Below, piece by piece: positions 36,020-44,984 of a stretch of 64,000 nucleotides of DNA. The DNA is taken from contig CADBHQ010000023.1 of assembly GCA_902794535.1 (NCBI GenBank), positions 1 to 64,000 on the forward strand, given 5' to 3'. Each line of letters opens with the position of its first letter. Within the stretch, counting starts at the first letter, position 1. The notes beneath the pieces are model-generated. The model saw only the letters and a list, made by a program, of their open reading frames with translations, was not told the DNA's origin and did not search any database. This DNA is from Fibrobacter succinogenes. GTDB taxonomy: Bacteria > Fibrobacterota > Fibrobacteria > Fibrobacterales > Fibrobacteraceae. Both the position numbers and the translations under genes were made by a program.

Positions 36020-39000
36020 TATTTAATCTCCCAGGTGTCGGCCATGTACTTCATAACGAGCGGGCCGTTGTTTTTGACTGTGTGTGTGCTACCATACGCG
36101 GTTTCGCGGGCAAGCATCGAAACGTAAACCTTTCCGTTGCTGCTCGTTGCAATTGTCGGGCTCGAACCGCGCAGATAGTACTTGTTCATATTGTAGAATA
36201 CAGAGCTGAAGTAGGGCAACTGGTTTTCACCATGCAGGTGCCATTTGCCGCCTTCGAGCCTGTACACGTGAACCTGCGACAGGTTGGGACGTCCGGCGTC
36301 GTCCATGGCGGCATACAGCGTGTTTCCAGAGACGGCGAGACTGATGTTGTAAGCAATCAAGCCTTCGTGGATGGACTTGCTGTAAACTCCGGACTTGTCG
36401 AGGGTGAGACTGTTGTTGGTAATCGTTCCCTTGTACAGGTACGGACCATATTTGCCGTGTTCCACGTCGCGGTTAGCAAAGCCTAAGTACAGGGTGTTCG
36501 ACTTTTCAGCGAGAGAAATCTTGCTCATGTGCTTGTCCATCTTTGCAGCATGAGTATTTTGGTAGCTGCTACTATAGATGAACTTGTATCCTACGTAGTC
36601 GGAGGAATTGTCGACTGCGATGATGACGAGGCTTCCGTTGCTGGCGAACAGTGCATCGAATTCGCGGTAGTTCACTGAGTTATTATTGTTGTCGAATTTG
36701 TATTTGAGTCGGTTGAACGTGGAGTTGTTTTTCCAGGTGCCGCCGCTCAGTTCTGCCAGATAAACGCCGTTGTTCTTTAGGTACATGACCACAGCGTTTG
36801 TAGCACCGCTCTTTACGAGAATCTTGGCCTGCGTAACACCTTCAATGGTGTTGCCAATTTGAGTGTACGATTTGTACACGCTGTATTTGCCAGTGCTATC
36901 GAGTACGCCGACATAGACCGTAGAAACCGGTTGGGTAAAGCTAATGGAACCGAGGTCGCCCCATGCGTTGCCTTGGAGTTGCTTTACAACAATCTTCTTG
37001 GCGGCGTCATCATGGTAGGCGACGGTGGGGGCGTCGTTTACAAGCGTCATGACCGACGGCGTGTTCGAATTGGTCTTTGCAATGACGGTGTCAGGGCCTT
37101 GATTGCGCCAAGCTTTGCTGAAGTATACCGTACGGCTGACTTCTTCGGCACGATGGCGGCTGTAGAAGGCGTAGGTCGGCGCAGTCGTGGTGCTGTCGCG
37201 GTAATCCAAGGTGATGGTGATAGAGCCAGCCTTAGTCTTACGGATGAACGCGGTATTGAATTCGGAAATGCTAGTGTCAATGCTTCCGTCTGGGTTGCCT
37301 TGATAGAAACTGCCGTCAACGTTGCTGAATTTCCACCAGTAATCCTGCATGTTGCTGTTGCCGAGTTCGCCCTTCTTGGAGTTGAATCCGCCCCATTCCG
37401 GAGAGTAGAAGTAAATGGCTTCGTCGTCGACCGATTCGTCGCCACTCCACAGGTACACTGTATCTGCTGCAGTGATAACACCTTGCGGGTGCTGCTTGAG
37501 AATCCTGACTTCGGTCGTGTCGCTCAGAACATCTTTACCGCTTGTTTCGCGTGCCGAGATGATGCAAAGCATGTCCTTGCCCTTTTCGGAGTAAGAGGAA
37601 TCCTTGGTCATTCCGAACGATTGTCCATTAAGATCGTAACTGAACTTGGTGGTGTCAGATTTCTTGATGAGAGCGCCGTTGTCTTTGTATCGGCATTCCC
37701 ACTTGAACCAGTCGATTCCCTGCCAAGCGGAGTTGGCCGAGGCGTCGAGCGAGAATGCATCGCCTACGTTGACATAGAGCAAGTCGTAGGTAACCTTCAA
37801 AGACGGAATTTCATTCGTGAACGAAATGCGCACGGTATCGACCGCCGTATTGCCGTCGTTGTCGGTTGCTCTTGCGACGCAGTAGAAAACGGTTTGCTGA
37901 GCCGGAGCTTTCCATACGGTGTCGAAGTCAACAACAGTTTTCCAGTTCTTTTCAATCTGTTCCGGCGTTCCGCAGCTCCATTCCTGCTTTACGATAGAAC
38001 CCGGGTCAGAAGGTAGATTGTTGTTGTCGCTTGCGGTAGCGTCAAGAGTGATATTGAAGTCGGGGCGAACCGTCAACTTCTTGCTTGCGACTGTCACGGT
38101 AGGCGGTGCAAGAACGATGTCAATCTTTACCGTATCCTTGGCGATGTTGCCGTCGTCATCGGTAACACGTGCGATACACTGGTAGCCATTCTGTGCGGTT
38201 GCAGGCATGGTCATCGTGGTGCGCGGTGTTGTTGTCGAAGAATAGGTGAATCCGATATTTTCGGCGGACGAAGCTCCGCAGCCCCATTCGTACTTGACAA
38301 TGCTACCCAAGGAATCCTGAGCGTGTGCGTTCAGTTCCACCATGTCCTTGATGGTGACCTTGTTGTAGTTGACATATGCAGTGACAGAGGGCATGCCGAC
38401 AATGACTTTATAAATAGCAGTGTCGCGTGCTGTGTTGCCGTCATCGTCGGTGACCTGGACCACGCAGTAGTAAGCGTTCACGGCAGTCTGCGGCATAACC
38501 ACAACTGTCTGGGCCGAACTCATTTCGTCCCAAGTCGGGTTCTTGAGTTCGTTCAAGTTCTCGCTACAGGCGCTTTCGTATTTGGCGATATAGCCGAGCT
38601 TGTCAGACGCATTTGCCTTGATTGTCTGCTGACTGTTGATCTTGACCGTGTCTCTCTTGGTGTTCAGGCGAACGGTGGGCGGGTCGAGCAAAGTCTTGAA
38701 GGTAAGCGTGTCAAAGCCTTGTTCGCCGTCATCGTCGGTAGCCCTAAAGATGCAGCGGTGGTTGCTGACTTCAGTGCCCGGAAGTGTTAACTGGAGGGCG
38801 ATATCGCTGACCGATGCGGTGGGCGGATCGATGTCCTTCTTATAATCGTAGCTGACCATGCCGTTGCTGCAACCCCATTCAATCTTGTTGATGGTGCCGA
38901 ACTTGTCGCTTGCAGAAGCCTTCACGGTAACGACGCTGTTGATCTTGTATTCGTTCGTCTTGCTTTCGGTGGTTACATCGATTGTCGGCGGATCGCTAAT

Positions 39001-41316
39001 TACGATAATCTTGATGGAGGCCGTACCAGATTTGCCGTCTTGGTCTGTGATGGTTGCGGTAATCGTGTAGGTACCTACAGCCTTATAAGCGATGCTTGCT
39101 TCTTCGGTGTCGTTGGCGGGACAGGTGCTACCGGCAGTCATCTTGTCGCTGTTGGAGCAGGTCCACTTGACAACCCAGCTTGTGCTGGCCTTGCCCGGGT
39201 AGGTCTTCACCTTGAATGCGACTGCGTCGTTAAGGCTTACGGTGTCATCGAAAGCGGGTTCCGTAAAGATGATTGTGGGGTTGTCTCCGCGGATACCGAA
39301 TTTGACCTGAGCTTTAACGTCTGCTCCGTTTTCGGTGTAAGCAACGGTCATCAGGTATTCTTCACCTGCGGTCGCCAAAGTCTTGAGCTCTTCATAAGTA
39401 TAGGTGATTGTGGCCTTGCCGTCTTCATCGACATCGGCCGTTTTCTTGGTGTCATCCAAGTCCCAAGACCATTCGACCTTCTTGGGGGCCGGAATGGCTT
39501 CGCTGACTGTTGCGGTAAATACGAGCGATTCGCCTTCGCCAATACGAGCGTTCTTGTCACCGTTAACATCGAGGGTAATCTTTGTTGCCTTGATGGTGAT
39601 GGTCTGTTCCAGTTTCTCAAGGTTGCCTGCGTTATCCTTGGCGGTGTAAATGAACTTGTGGTCTCCGTCGAGTAGGTTGTTCAGGCTCAAGGCGCAGTTG
39701 TAGATGGCGCCTTCTTCGCCGATGCTGCATGTTAAAGGCTTTGCTTCGCCATCGATGCTTGCTGAGACTGTATCGATGCCGGCACCCAGGTCGCGGGCGT
39801 AGACCGTCTGGTTAAAGGCGCGTGTTGTCAGGGTGTCGATGTTTTTCACAAGGAGCATGGGCGGTACGGTGTCTTTCAATACGATTTCTTCCAGCTCGAT
39901 GGTGCTGCCCGATTCAATATAGAGGTCATCGATCGTGCGGCTCTGGTATTCCCTGAGCGAATCAGAAGTAATGGTGGCGGTATAGTTGCCTGCGTCGACC
40001 TTGACGGTGTAGTTACCTTGATTACCGGTGTGGGCGTCGAAGGACTTGCTACCATTGTTGAATACGACGTGGATACCGGAGTGGGTCTGTTTGCCTTGGT
40101 ACTTGACAACGCCTGCAAAGGTTCCCTGAGACGAACTGAGGTCGCCAATGTAGAAGTTCCACGGGCGGCTAGAGCTTTCGCCTTCGTTCTTGATACGTTC
40201 GAGTCTTACAATATCATAACCGTCGGTAACGTACATGTCCCAGTAAATACGGCCTGTCAGGGCCTTGCCCGGATCGCTAATCAGAGTGATTCTGTTCTTT
40301 CCGTCTTTGTCAATCGGTTCAAAAATGTTCGAGGTGAAAGCCTTTGCAATCAAGTCTTCGTCAGTGAATGCCTTTTGGGGCGGCTGACCGTTCTTGGAAA
40401 CCTGCGCGTAAATAAAGTACTGCAAGTCCTGCGGGTTGTCGTCATCAATGCCTTCGTAGTAGAAGTAGAAGCGGTCATTAATGTTGTGGCGGGCGCCGTC
40501 TTGCGGGTAAATAATCTTGAGCTTAGGAATGCGGTTGAAGTGCAGGTTCACGCTATCCTTGGTCTCGTTGCCGTCGTCGTCGGTCACGATGACGTAAATC
40601 TTTTGGTTGCCGAGGGAATCCATCCGGCTCTTGTCGTTCTTGATGGTCAGGTAGAGCGAATCGTTATCTTCGTACCTCTTGTACTTGACGCTCTTGGCGG
40701 AATCTTTCTTGCCGCTAGCATCGAGGTCGACCTTTACATCTACAATCGTGCCAAAGGAATCGCTTGCGAGGATCGGGAAGGTAATGTCACCGTCGTGCTT
40801 GGTCCAGAGGGTATCCTTAGGTACATATAAGACAGGCTTGGTGTCAATCACCTTGATCCATGCCTTGCGGGTGGCCGTACCGGCAGTGTCTGTTGCGTTG
40901 TTACCGTCAATGGCAATGAACTTAGGCTCGTAGAGCCCTGCCTTGGCGTAGGCCCAAGCCTGCAGTTTGGCATTGTCGCCGACAACAGTGGTGTCTTTGC
41001 CATTCTTTTTAGTCAGTGTCCACTGGAATCGGTAAATCTTGTCCACGTTGTAGGGGAGTAGACCAATCAGGTAGACCGTATCGTTTACAGTCACGGTCAA
41101 AGTGTCCGGAATGGTGTCCGCTTCGTTTACCGGGGTGTCCGCCATGGCGTCGATGAATGATTGTCCATCTTCGACGCGCTTGTCAAACGCAAAAACGCGG
41201 GAGTGGTTGTTTTTCAGGTTGACGTTTTCCTTGACGGAAGATTCCCTAGAACATCCGAAAAGGGCTAGTGCAGCGCTAAGGCCGAGGGTGAACATTAGGA
41301 AATGGGGTACACGCAT
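36019..41316 (-). CDS. Very large lipoprotein with Ig/PKD-like repeats and carboxypeptidase-regulatory-like domain
   Basis: A 1,765-aa lipoprotein: MRVPHFLMFTLGLSAALALF then GC (lipobox ALFGC, Cys22). Ig/PKD-like units recur with the signature VTDDDGN (VTDDDGNETKDS, VTDDDGNTARDT, VTDDDGNIAKDT, ATDNDGNTAVDT); five units lie in tandem around residues 790-1,230. An earlier segment (GTFAGVVKYQGKQTHSGIHVVF) resembles a carboxypeptidase-regulatory-like domain. The C-terminal 400 residues look like a beta-propeller or sheet-rich domain (NAVVMYLKNNGVYLAELSGG). No catalytic motif is visible; a surface adhesion or substrate-sensing role is inferred. GAGG precedes the ATG. It ends in TAATG overlap with the DUF6941-like gene. 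Confidence 0.83.
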   Translation of the reverse strand: MRVPHFLMFTLGLSAALALFGCSRESSVKENVNLKNNHSRVFAFDKRVEDGQSFIDAMADTPVNEADTIPDTLTVTVNDTVYLIGLLPYNVDKIYRFQWTLTKKNGKDTTVVGDNAKLQAWAYAKAGLYEPKFIAIDGNNATDTAGTATRKAWIKVIDTKPVLYVPKDTLWTKHDGDITFPILASDSFGTIVDVKVDLDASGKKDSAKSVKYKRYEDNDSLYLTIKNDKSRMDSLGNQKIYVIVTDDDGNETKDSVNLHFNRIPKLKIIYPQDGARHNINDRFYFYYEGIDDDNPQDLQYFIYAQVSKNGQPPQKAFTDEDLIAKAFTSNIFEPIDKDGKNRITLISDPGKALTGRIYWDMYVTDGYDIVRLERIKNEGESSSRPWNFYIGDLSSSQGTFAGVVKYQGKQTHSGIHVVFNNGSKSFDAHTGNQGNYTVKVDAGNYTATITSDSLREYQSRTIDDLYIESGSTIELEEIVLKDTVPPMLLVKNIDTLTTRAFNQTVYARDLGAGIDTVSASIDGEAKPLTCSIGEEGAIYNCALSLNNLLDGDHKFIYTAKDNAGNLEKLEQTITIKATKITLDVNGDKNARIGEGESLVFTATVSEAIPAPKKVEWSWDLDDTKKTADVDEDGKATITYTYEELKTLATAGEEYLMTVAYTENGADVKAQVKFGIRGDNPTIIFTEPAFDDTVSLNDAVAFKVKTYPGKASTSWVVKWTCSNSDKMTAGSTCPANDTEEASIAYKAVGTYTITATITDQDGKSGTASIKIIVISDPPTIDVTTESKTNEYKINSVVTVKASASDKFGTINKIEWGCSNGMVSYDYKKDIDPPTASVSDIALQLTLPGTEVSNHRCIFRATDDDGEQGFDTLTFKTLLDPPTVRLNTKRDTVKINSQQTIKANASDKLGYIAKYESACSENLNELKNPTWDEMSSAQTVVVMPQTAVNAYYCVVQVTDDDGNTARDTAIYKVIVGMPSVTAYVNYNKVTIKDMVELNAHAQDSLGSIVKYEWGCGASSAENIGFTYSSTTTPRTTMTMPATAQNGYQCIARVTDDDGNIAKDTVKIDIVLAPPTVTVASKKLTVRPDFNITLDATASDNNNLPSDPGSIVKQEWSCGTPEQIEKNWKTVVDFDTVWKAPAQQTVFYCVARATDNDGNTAVDTVRISFTNEIPSLKVTYDLLYVNVGDAFSLDASANSAWQGIDWFKWECRYKDNGALIKKSDTTKFSYDLNGQSFGMTKDSSYSEKGKDMLCIISARETSGKDVLSDTTEVRILKQHPQGVITAADTVYLWSGDESVDDEAIYFYSPEWGGFNSKKGELGNSNMQDYWWKFSNVDGSFYQGNPDGSIDTSISEFNTAFIRKTKAGSITITLDYRDSTTTAPTYAFYSRHRAEEVSRTVYFSKAWRNQGPDTVIAKTNSNTPSVMTLVNDAPTVAYHDDAAKKIVVKQLQGNAWGDLGSISFTQPVSTVYVGVLDSTGKYSVYKSYTQIGNTIEGVTQAKILVKSGATNAVVMYLKNNGVYLAELSGGTWKNNSTFNRLKYKFDNNNNSVNYREFDALFASNGSLVIIAVDNSSDYVGYKFIYSSSYQNTHAAKMDKHMSKISLAEKSNTLYLGFANRDVEHGKYGPYLYKGTITNNSLTLDKSGVYSKSIHEGLIAYNISLAVSGNTLYAAMDDAGRPNLSQVHVYRLEGGKWHLHGENQLPYFSSVFYNMNKYYLRGSSPTIATSSNGKVYVSMLARETAYGSTHTVKNNGPLVMKYMADTWEIK

Positions 41317-41415
41317 AGCACATCCTCAATGAAATACTAAACAATTTTTACACTTTAAATCTATCTTTTTTATTTGAAAAGCGTGAGTGAAAATTTACAC
41401 TGAAGGAGCAAGTTT

Positions 41416-42318
41416 ATGGAAGAAATCCCTCTTTGGTATAGTTTGGCGGTATTTTTCGTGCTAGGAGCCTGCGTTGGCAGTTTCTACAATGTGATTGTAT
41501 ACCGCATGCCCCGCGGAATTTCGCTGATAAATCCGCCTTCGCACTGTCCTTTGTGCAAAAAGCATATACCACTATATTATAACTTGCCTATTATAGGTTG
41601 GATTATTCTAAGAGGGAAGAGTGCCTGCTGTAAACAGCCCATTAGTATTATATATCCGATTGGGGAAAGCTTGTGCGGTCTTTTGGGGGCTCTGGCCCTT
41701 TATGCGGCTACCGGTTTTACTACGAATTTTACTGCTCCGGTGCAAAGTCTCGAAGTGTGGGCCGATGCCCTGGCGCTTTTCTGGCTATTGCTTGGCATTT
41801 ACCCGGTGAGCGCTGTTGACTTTAAGTACAAATTAATTCCTGATTCTATTTCGGTGGGCGGTATTGTCGCTGGCCTTATCATTTCTTTTATCCCGGGTGG
41901 CTTGACTCCGGTTGAAAGCATTGTGGGTGCTGTTGCGGCAGGTGGCGGTCTTTACCTGCTTGGCTGGGTGGCGACCAAGGTGCTGAACAAGGCTGCCATG
42001 GGATTTGGCGATGTCAAGCTCCTGGCGGGCTTTGGCGCAATTATGGGCGTGACCCGCGCGGTCGAAGTGCTGGTGGTTGCCTCGATTCTTGGCATCTTGA
42101 TTATGGTGCCGTACGCAAAGATTGCTGAAAGTCGCGCTGCTAAAAAGGCTGTCCAAAGCAAGGCCTCGCAAAATAAAAATGCCTCCGCTGAGGAGGCAGA
42201 AGACGAAGGTGCTGGCCAGATTCCGTTTGGCCCGTTTCTTGCAGTGGCCGCCCCGTTTATGTACTTGTGGGGCGATGCTCTTAAAGAGTTGTATATGAAG
42301 TTCGTTGTCGGCGAATAA
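41416..42318 (+). CDS. pilD: Prepilin peptidase / N-methyltransferase (PilD/GspO type)
   Basis: A 300-aa integral membrane aspartic protease (A24A) that cleaves class III leaders and N-methylates mature pilins. N-terminal GACVGSFYNVIVYRMPRG is typical. The first cytoplasmic Cys pair is present (CPLC, residues 44 and 47). The second pair reads GKSACC (Cys71, Cys72) where the family has GKCxxC, so one zinc ligand is displaced. Catalytic aspartates are in SAVDFKYKLIPD (Asp135) and MGFGDVK (Asp199). AAGGAG precedes the ATG. It is unlinked to the pseudopilin operon at 4-13 kb but is a plausible processing enzyme for it. A charged, Ala-rich cytoplasmic loop (SRAAKKAVQSKASQNKNASA) lies before the last helix. 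Confidence 0.93.
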   Translation: MEEIPLWYSLAVFFVLGACVGSFYNVIVYRMPRGISLINPPSHCPLCKKHIPLYYNLPIIGWIILRGKSACCKQPISIIYPIGESLCGLLGALALYAATGFTTNFTAPVQSLEVWADALALFWLLLGIYPVSAVDFKYKLIPDSISVGGIVAGLIISFIPGGLTPVESIVGAVAAGGGLYLLGWVATKVLNKAAMGFGDVKLLAGFGAIMGVTRAVEVLVVASILGILIMVPYAKIAESRAAKKAVQSKASQNKNASAEEAEDEGAGQIPFGPFLAVAAPFMYLWGDALKELYMKFVVGE

Positions 42319-42340
42319 AAATGTACGTTGATTTAATTGA

Positions 42341-42372
42341 AAATGCTCGCGGTTTCGCGAGCATTTCTTTTA
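42341..42372. terminator. Bidirectional intrinsic terminator
   Basis: AAATGCTCGCG-GTTT-CGCGAGCATTT (perfect 11-bp stem, 42341-42366) is followed by CTTTT. It lies between the convergent prepilin peptidase gene and the minus-strand lipoprotein gene and overlaps the stop of the latter. Confidence 0.9.
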
Positions 42373-43923
42373 TAGATCTTTCTGCATTTCGTAGAATGCG
42401 TATAGCCAGGCTTTGAGGCGGTACCAGTTCTTTTCGCCGCTTTGCTTGATGTAATCTCCGAAGGAATAGAACATTACGTCTTGTACCGGGGCACTACCGG
42501 TGTAGATTTCTTCGAGATCGAAGAATTCTGTCGAAAGCTTGATGTCGGTGTCGCGGATTGTTTCTCCGTCGATGGCAATCGTCAAGTGTTTTTTGTGCAT
42601 GACGAATGAATAGTGGTGGCGCTTGCCGTCGATGACATTTGCCTTGCCGTATTCCATGGAGTCGGTCGAGGCGGTATCGATGCCGTTATAAATCTTGACG
42701 CAGAGCGCGGTAGAATCCTTTTCAGAGCGACGGATTTCAAAGCCTAGGCTGTCGTTGCCCGAATAGAACAGACGGCCGTCTTTTTCGAGGCTATCCAGTT
42801 CGAACCAGAAAGAAAGCGCGAAACTATTGTTGTCGGTAAATACCTTGCGGGTTGTAAGGAGAGAATCGGTTACGGGTTCAGAAACGAATTCGCGAATGCG
42901 ATCATACGAACTAGGAGCGTTGCCCCAGTTGATATCTCCTTCGAATGCGGTCAACGTCGTGACGGAATCCATTTTGGGAATCACATACCAGGCGTAAAAG
43001 GAGTCTTCTGCGAACACTCTGCTGTATCTTGGTCCAAGAAGAATGTTTTTCTGAGCGTCAATAAATTTATCTGTGTAGTAACTGGCGCTTCTTATGTAAG
43101 ATTTGCTGTTGTACCAGAAATGGATCGGCACTATAAGCGAATCTAGCGAGTATTCACCCAGGGAATCGAACAGGTCTGACTTAGGCAGGGATAGCTCGAT
43201 ATCGTAAAGGCGCTTGATGTTAAGGACGTTGTCTACGAACAATGTGTCGCCGGCATTCAGGTCTAGGTTGACCCCGACGGCGCGGAAATCTTCGCCGTTG
43301 GAAATTTCGATTTGTTTTGCGATGTCACCTTCGTTGAACAGCGGTATGTTATTGAGGGTGATGTAGCCTTGATCTAAGTCTTCTTTAGTGATTTGCTTGC
43401 AGGCAAGCGTGCCTGTGATGCAGAGCGTGTCGCCCTGGGCGAAAACGCTGACGGAATCGGAATTTTCCCAGATCTTGTAATCTGTCGAAATCTGTAGCGT
43501 GGCGGGTTCCTGCACGCTGACATAAACGGTGTCGGTATCGTTCCGTTTCAAGACGTCGACGCCGTAGAGAGTGTCTTTTTCGCCGTTTACCCCTGCTGCT
43601 GTAGCGACGACGCTATAGGCTCCGTGTACGTCTTCAAATACGGCAAAGTCGCCGTATTTCACGGTGGTGGAGTCGAATAGTTCTGTTTTGCCGTCTACAA
43701 TTTTAGTGAGCGCGAAATGGACCGTACCCGATTTCTTGGCGGAAACGTTTATTTCGGAGATTTCTTTTTCAATAGCGAATGCAACCGTGTGCCCCGATTC
43801 GGTTTCGGTGAGCACGCCTGCGTGATCCGATTCATGGGAATCGTTCGGTAAAGTACATGCGGTAAAGAGTGTCGCCATAGAGAAGGCGAGCGTTGCAAAT
43901 TTTGTCGTTTCTCGTCTTGTCAT
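42370..43923 (-). CDS. LamG-like domain lipoprotein paired with a TIGR02147 protein
   Basis: A 517-aa lipoprotein (MTRRETTKFATLAFSMATLF then TAC, Cys23). The N-terminal half has beta-rich segments of the type seen in carboxypeptidase-regulatory-like domains. The C-terminal part has the concanavalin/LamG pattern FALSFWFELDSLEKDGRLFYSG ... HHYSFVMHKKHLTIAIDGE ... VQDVMFYSFGD, the usual fold for polysaccharide or glycoconjugate binding. Its ATG lies 3 bases after the stop of the TIGR02147 gene, with the GGAGT ribosome-binding site inside that gene, so the two are one operon. A similar pair occurs at 53182-55788. Probable cell-envelope sensor or binding protein; the ligand is unknown. Confidence 0.78.
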   Translation of the reverse strand: MTRRETTKFATLAFSMATLFTACTLPNDSHESDHAGVLTETESGHTVAFAIEKEISEINVSAKKSGTVHFALTKIVDGKTELFDSTTVKYGDFAVFEDVHGAYSVVATAAGVNGEKDTLYGVDVLKRNDTDTVYVSVQEPATLQISTDYKIWENSDSVSVFAQGDTLCITGTLACKQITKEDLDQGYITLNNIPLFNEGDIAKQIEISNGEDFRAVGVNLDLNAGDTLFVDNVLNIKRLYDIELSLPKSDLFDSLGEYSLDSLIVPIHFWYNSKSYIRSASYYTDKFIDAQKNILLGPRYSRVFAEDSFYAWYVIPKMDSVTTLTAFEGDINWGNAPSSYDRIREFVSEPVTDSLLTTRKVFTDNNSFALSFWFELDSLEKDGRLFYSGNDSLGFEIRRSEKDSTALCVKIYNGIDTASTDSMEYGKANVIDGKRHHYSFVMHKKHLTIAIDGETIRDTDIKLSTEFFDLEEIYTGSAPVQDVMFYSFGDYIKQSGEKNWYRLKAWLYAFYEMQKDL

Positions 43924-43926
43924 GGT

Positions 43927-44766
43927 TTACTCCAAATTTGAGAACAGGTGGATGTTCATTTGATAAACGCCATCGGCTTTTTCTTTGTCTTCGCCAATAA
44001 TGCGGCGGGCCTTCGCCTTGAATTCCTGCAGTTCGGCTTCGAGCTTTTTGTATGCGTCGCTTGAAATGCTGAAGGTGAGCGTACTCATTACAGTCGGCTG
44101 CTTGGGTGGCGTCATAAGTGCCTGTTTTGAAAGCTCGAAACATTGCAATTGGTATTGCTTGATTAAGTCGGCGTTATTGTAGGGGCCGCTACTAATGCTT
44201 TCTTTAGTGGGTTTCCAGAATCCGGCTTCGTTTTTGCGGGCGAGTCCGAGTCTTTCCAAGAGGGCGAGGGAATCCTTGAGTTTTCCAAGCGGGACCTTCG
44301 GGAAAATTCGCTTTTGCACGGGCGTCATGTCGTCATCTACGTCCATGGCGTCGAGAATTGCAAAAAGGGCGCTGTTATACCAGTGACTGTAGTATTCGTA
44401 GGCGTCTTCGTTTAAAATATGCTGCGGATTCGGATGCTGTTTCAAGAGCTCTTGCATCGCGGCATTTCGAATCGTTTCGTTTTTGGCTTGGTCGAGTTCT
44501 ACCAGGGTTTCGAAATACTTGGCTTCTTTCTTGTCGAGTTCCAGAATTTCGATAAATTTGGCGACCATGCGGGGGGTGACCTTTTTACCTCTGACCACAT
44601 CGGCGAAGTAGCTACGGCTCTTTTCGAGACCGAGCAAATTGCAGATTTCGGTACGAGTAAAACCGGGTTCCTCTTTGGCGCGGGCAACCTGGTATTCTTC
44701 CAAAAATTTGCGGAAGTGCGTAAACTGGTATATGTCTAGAAAACGATTCACGACCTTAATATACAT
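43927..44766 (-). CDS. TIGR02147 family protein (putative DNA-binding regulator)
   Basis: About 279 aa. The N-terminus IYQFTHFRKFLEEYQ matches the family's IFEYxDYRxFLxDYY start. It is followed by a helix-turn-helix-like region (FTRTEICNLLGLEKSRSYFADVVRGKK) and the central HWYNSALFAILD and LGKLKDSLALLERLGLARKN segments, the last like a winged-helix element. TIGR02147 was built from Fibrobacter succinogenes paralogs; the biochemical role is not established. The frame runs 57 codons upstream, but the homologous start is near ATG 44766, which has no clear ribosome-binding site. Upstream lies ATTTTTGA-N8-TCAAAAAAT. It is the first gene of an operon with a LamG-like lipoprotein. Confidence 0.85.
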   Translation of the reverse strand: MYIKVVNRFLDIYQFTHFRKFLEEYQVARAKEEPGFTRTEICNLLGLEKSRSYFADVVRGKKVTPRMVAKFIEILELDKKEAKYFETLVELDQAKNETIRNAAMQELLKQHPNPQHILNEDAYEYYSHWYNSALFAILDAMDVDDDMTPVQKRIFPKVPLGKLKDSLALLERLGLARKNEAGFWKPTKESISSGPYNNADLIKQYQLQCFELSKQALMTPPKQPTVMSTLTFSISSDAYKKLEAELQEFKAKARRIIGEDKEKADGVYQMNIHLFSNLE

Positions 44767-44767
44767 A

Positions 44768-44792
44768 ATTTTTGAGAACATTGTCAAAAAAT
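44768..44792. promoter_or_regulatory. Operator-like inverted repeat containing TTTTGAGAACA
   Basis: ATTTTTGA (44768-44775) and TCAAAAAAT (44784-44792) form an inverted repeat immediately upstream of the TIGR02147 gene. It contains TTTTTGAGAACATTG, nearly identical to three copies upstream of the pectate lyase gene at 55961. It may be an autoregulatory site. Confidence 0.45.
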
Positions 44793-44984
44793 AATTGGCT
44801 TTTTGGGGCTTTGTTATGTTTATCACAAAATGGCCGAAAAGTGAAAAATTGGGGCGTTTTAGGCCATTTTCCTCAAAAAAAGATGATAAAAAAACGTTTT
44901 TGCACAGCGCTAACACGTTTTTACTTGCCGAGAACATACTTTTTATTCCAAAATGGATTATTTTTAAGGAAAAGGATTTTGGGT

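Noticed and set aside
39040..39675. Plus-strand frames opposite the 1,765-aa lipoprotein (also 36859-38016 and 40018-40830)
   Set aside because: They are antisense images of the repeated Ig/PKD units and carry no independent start signals.
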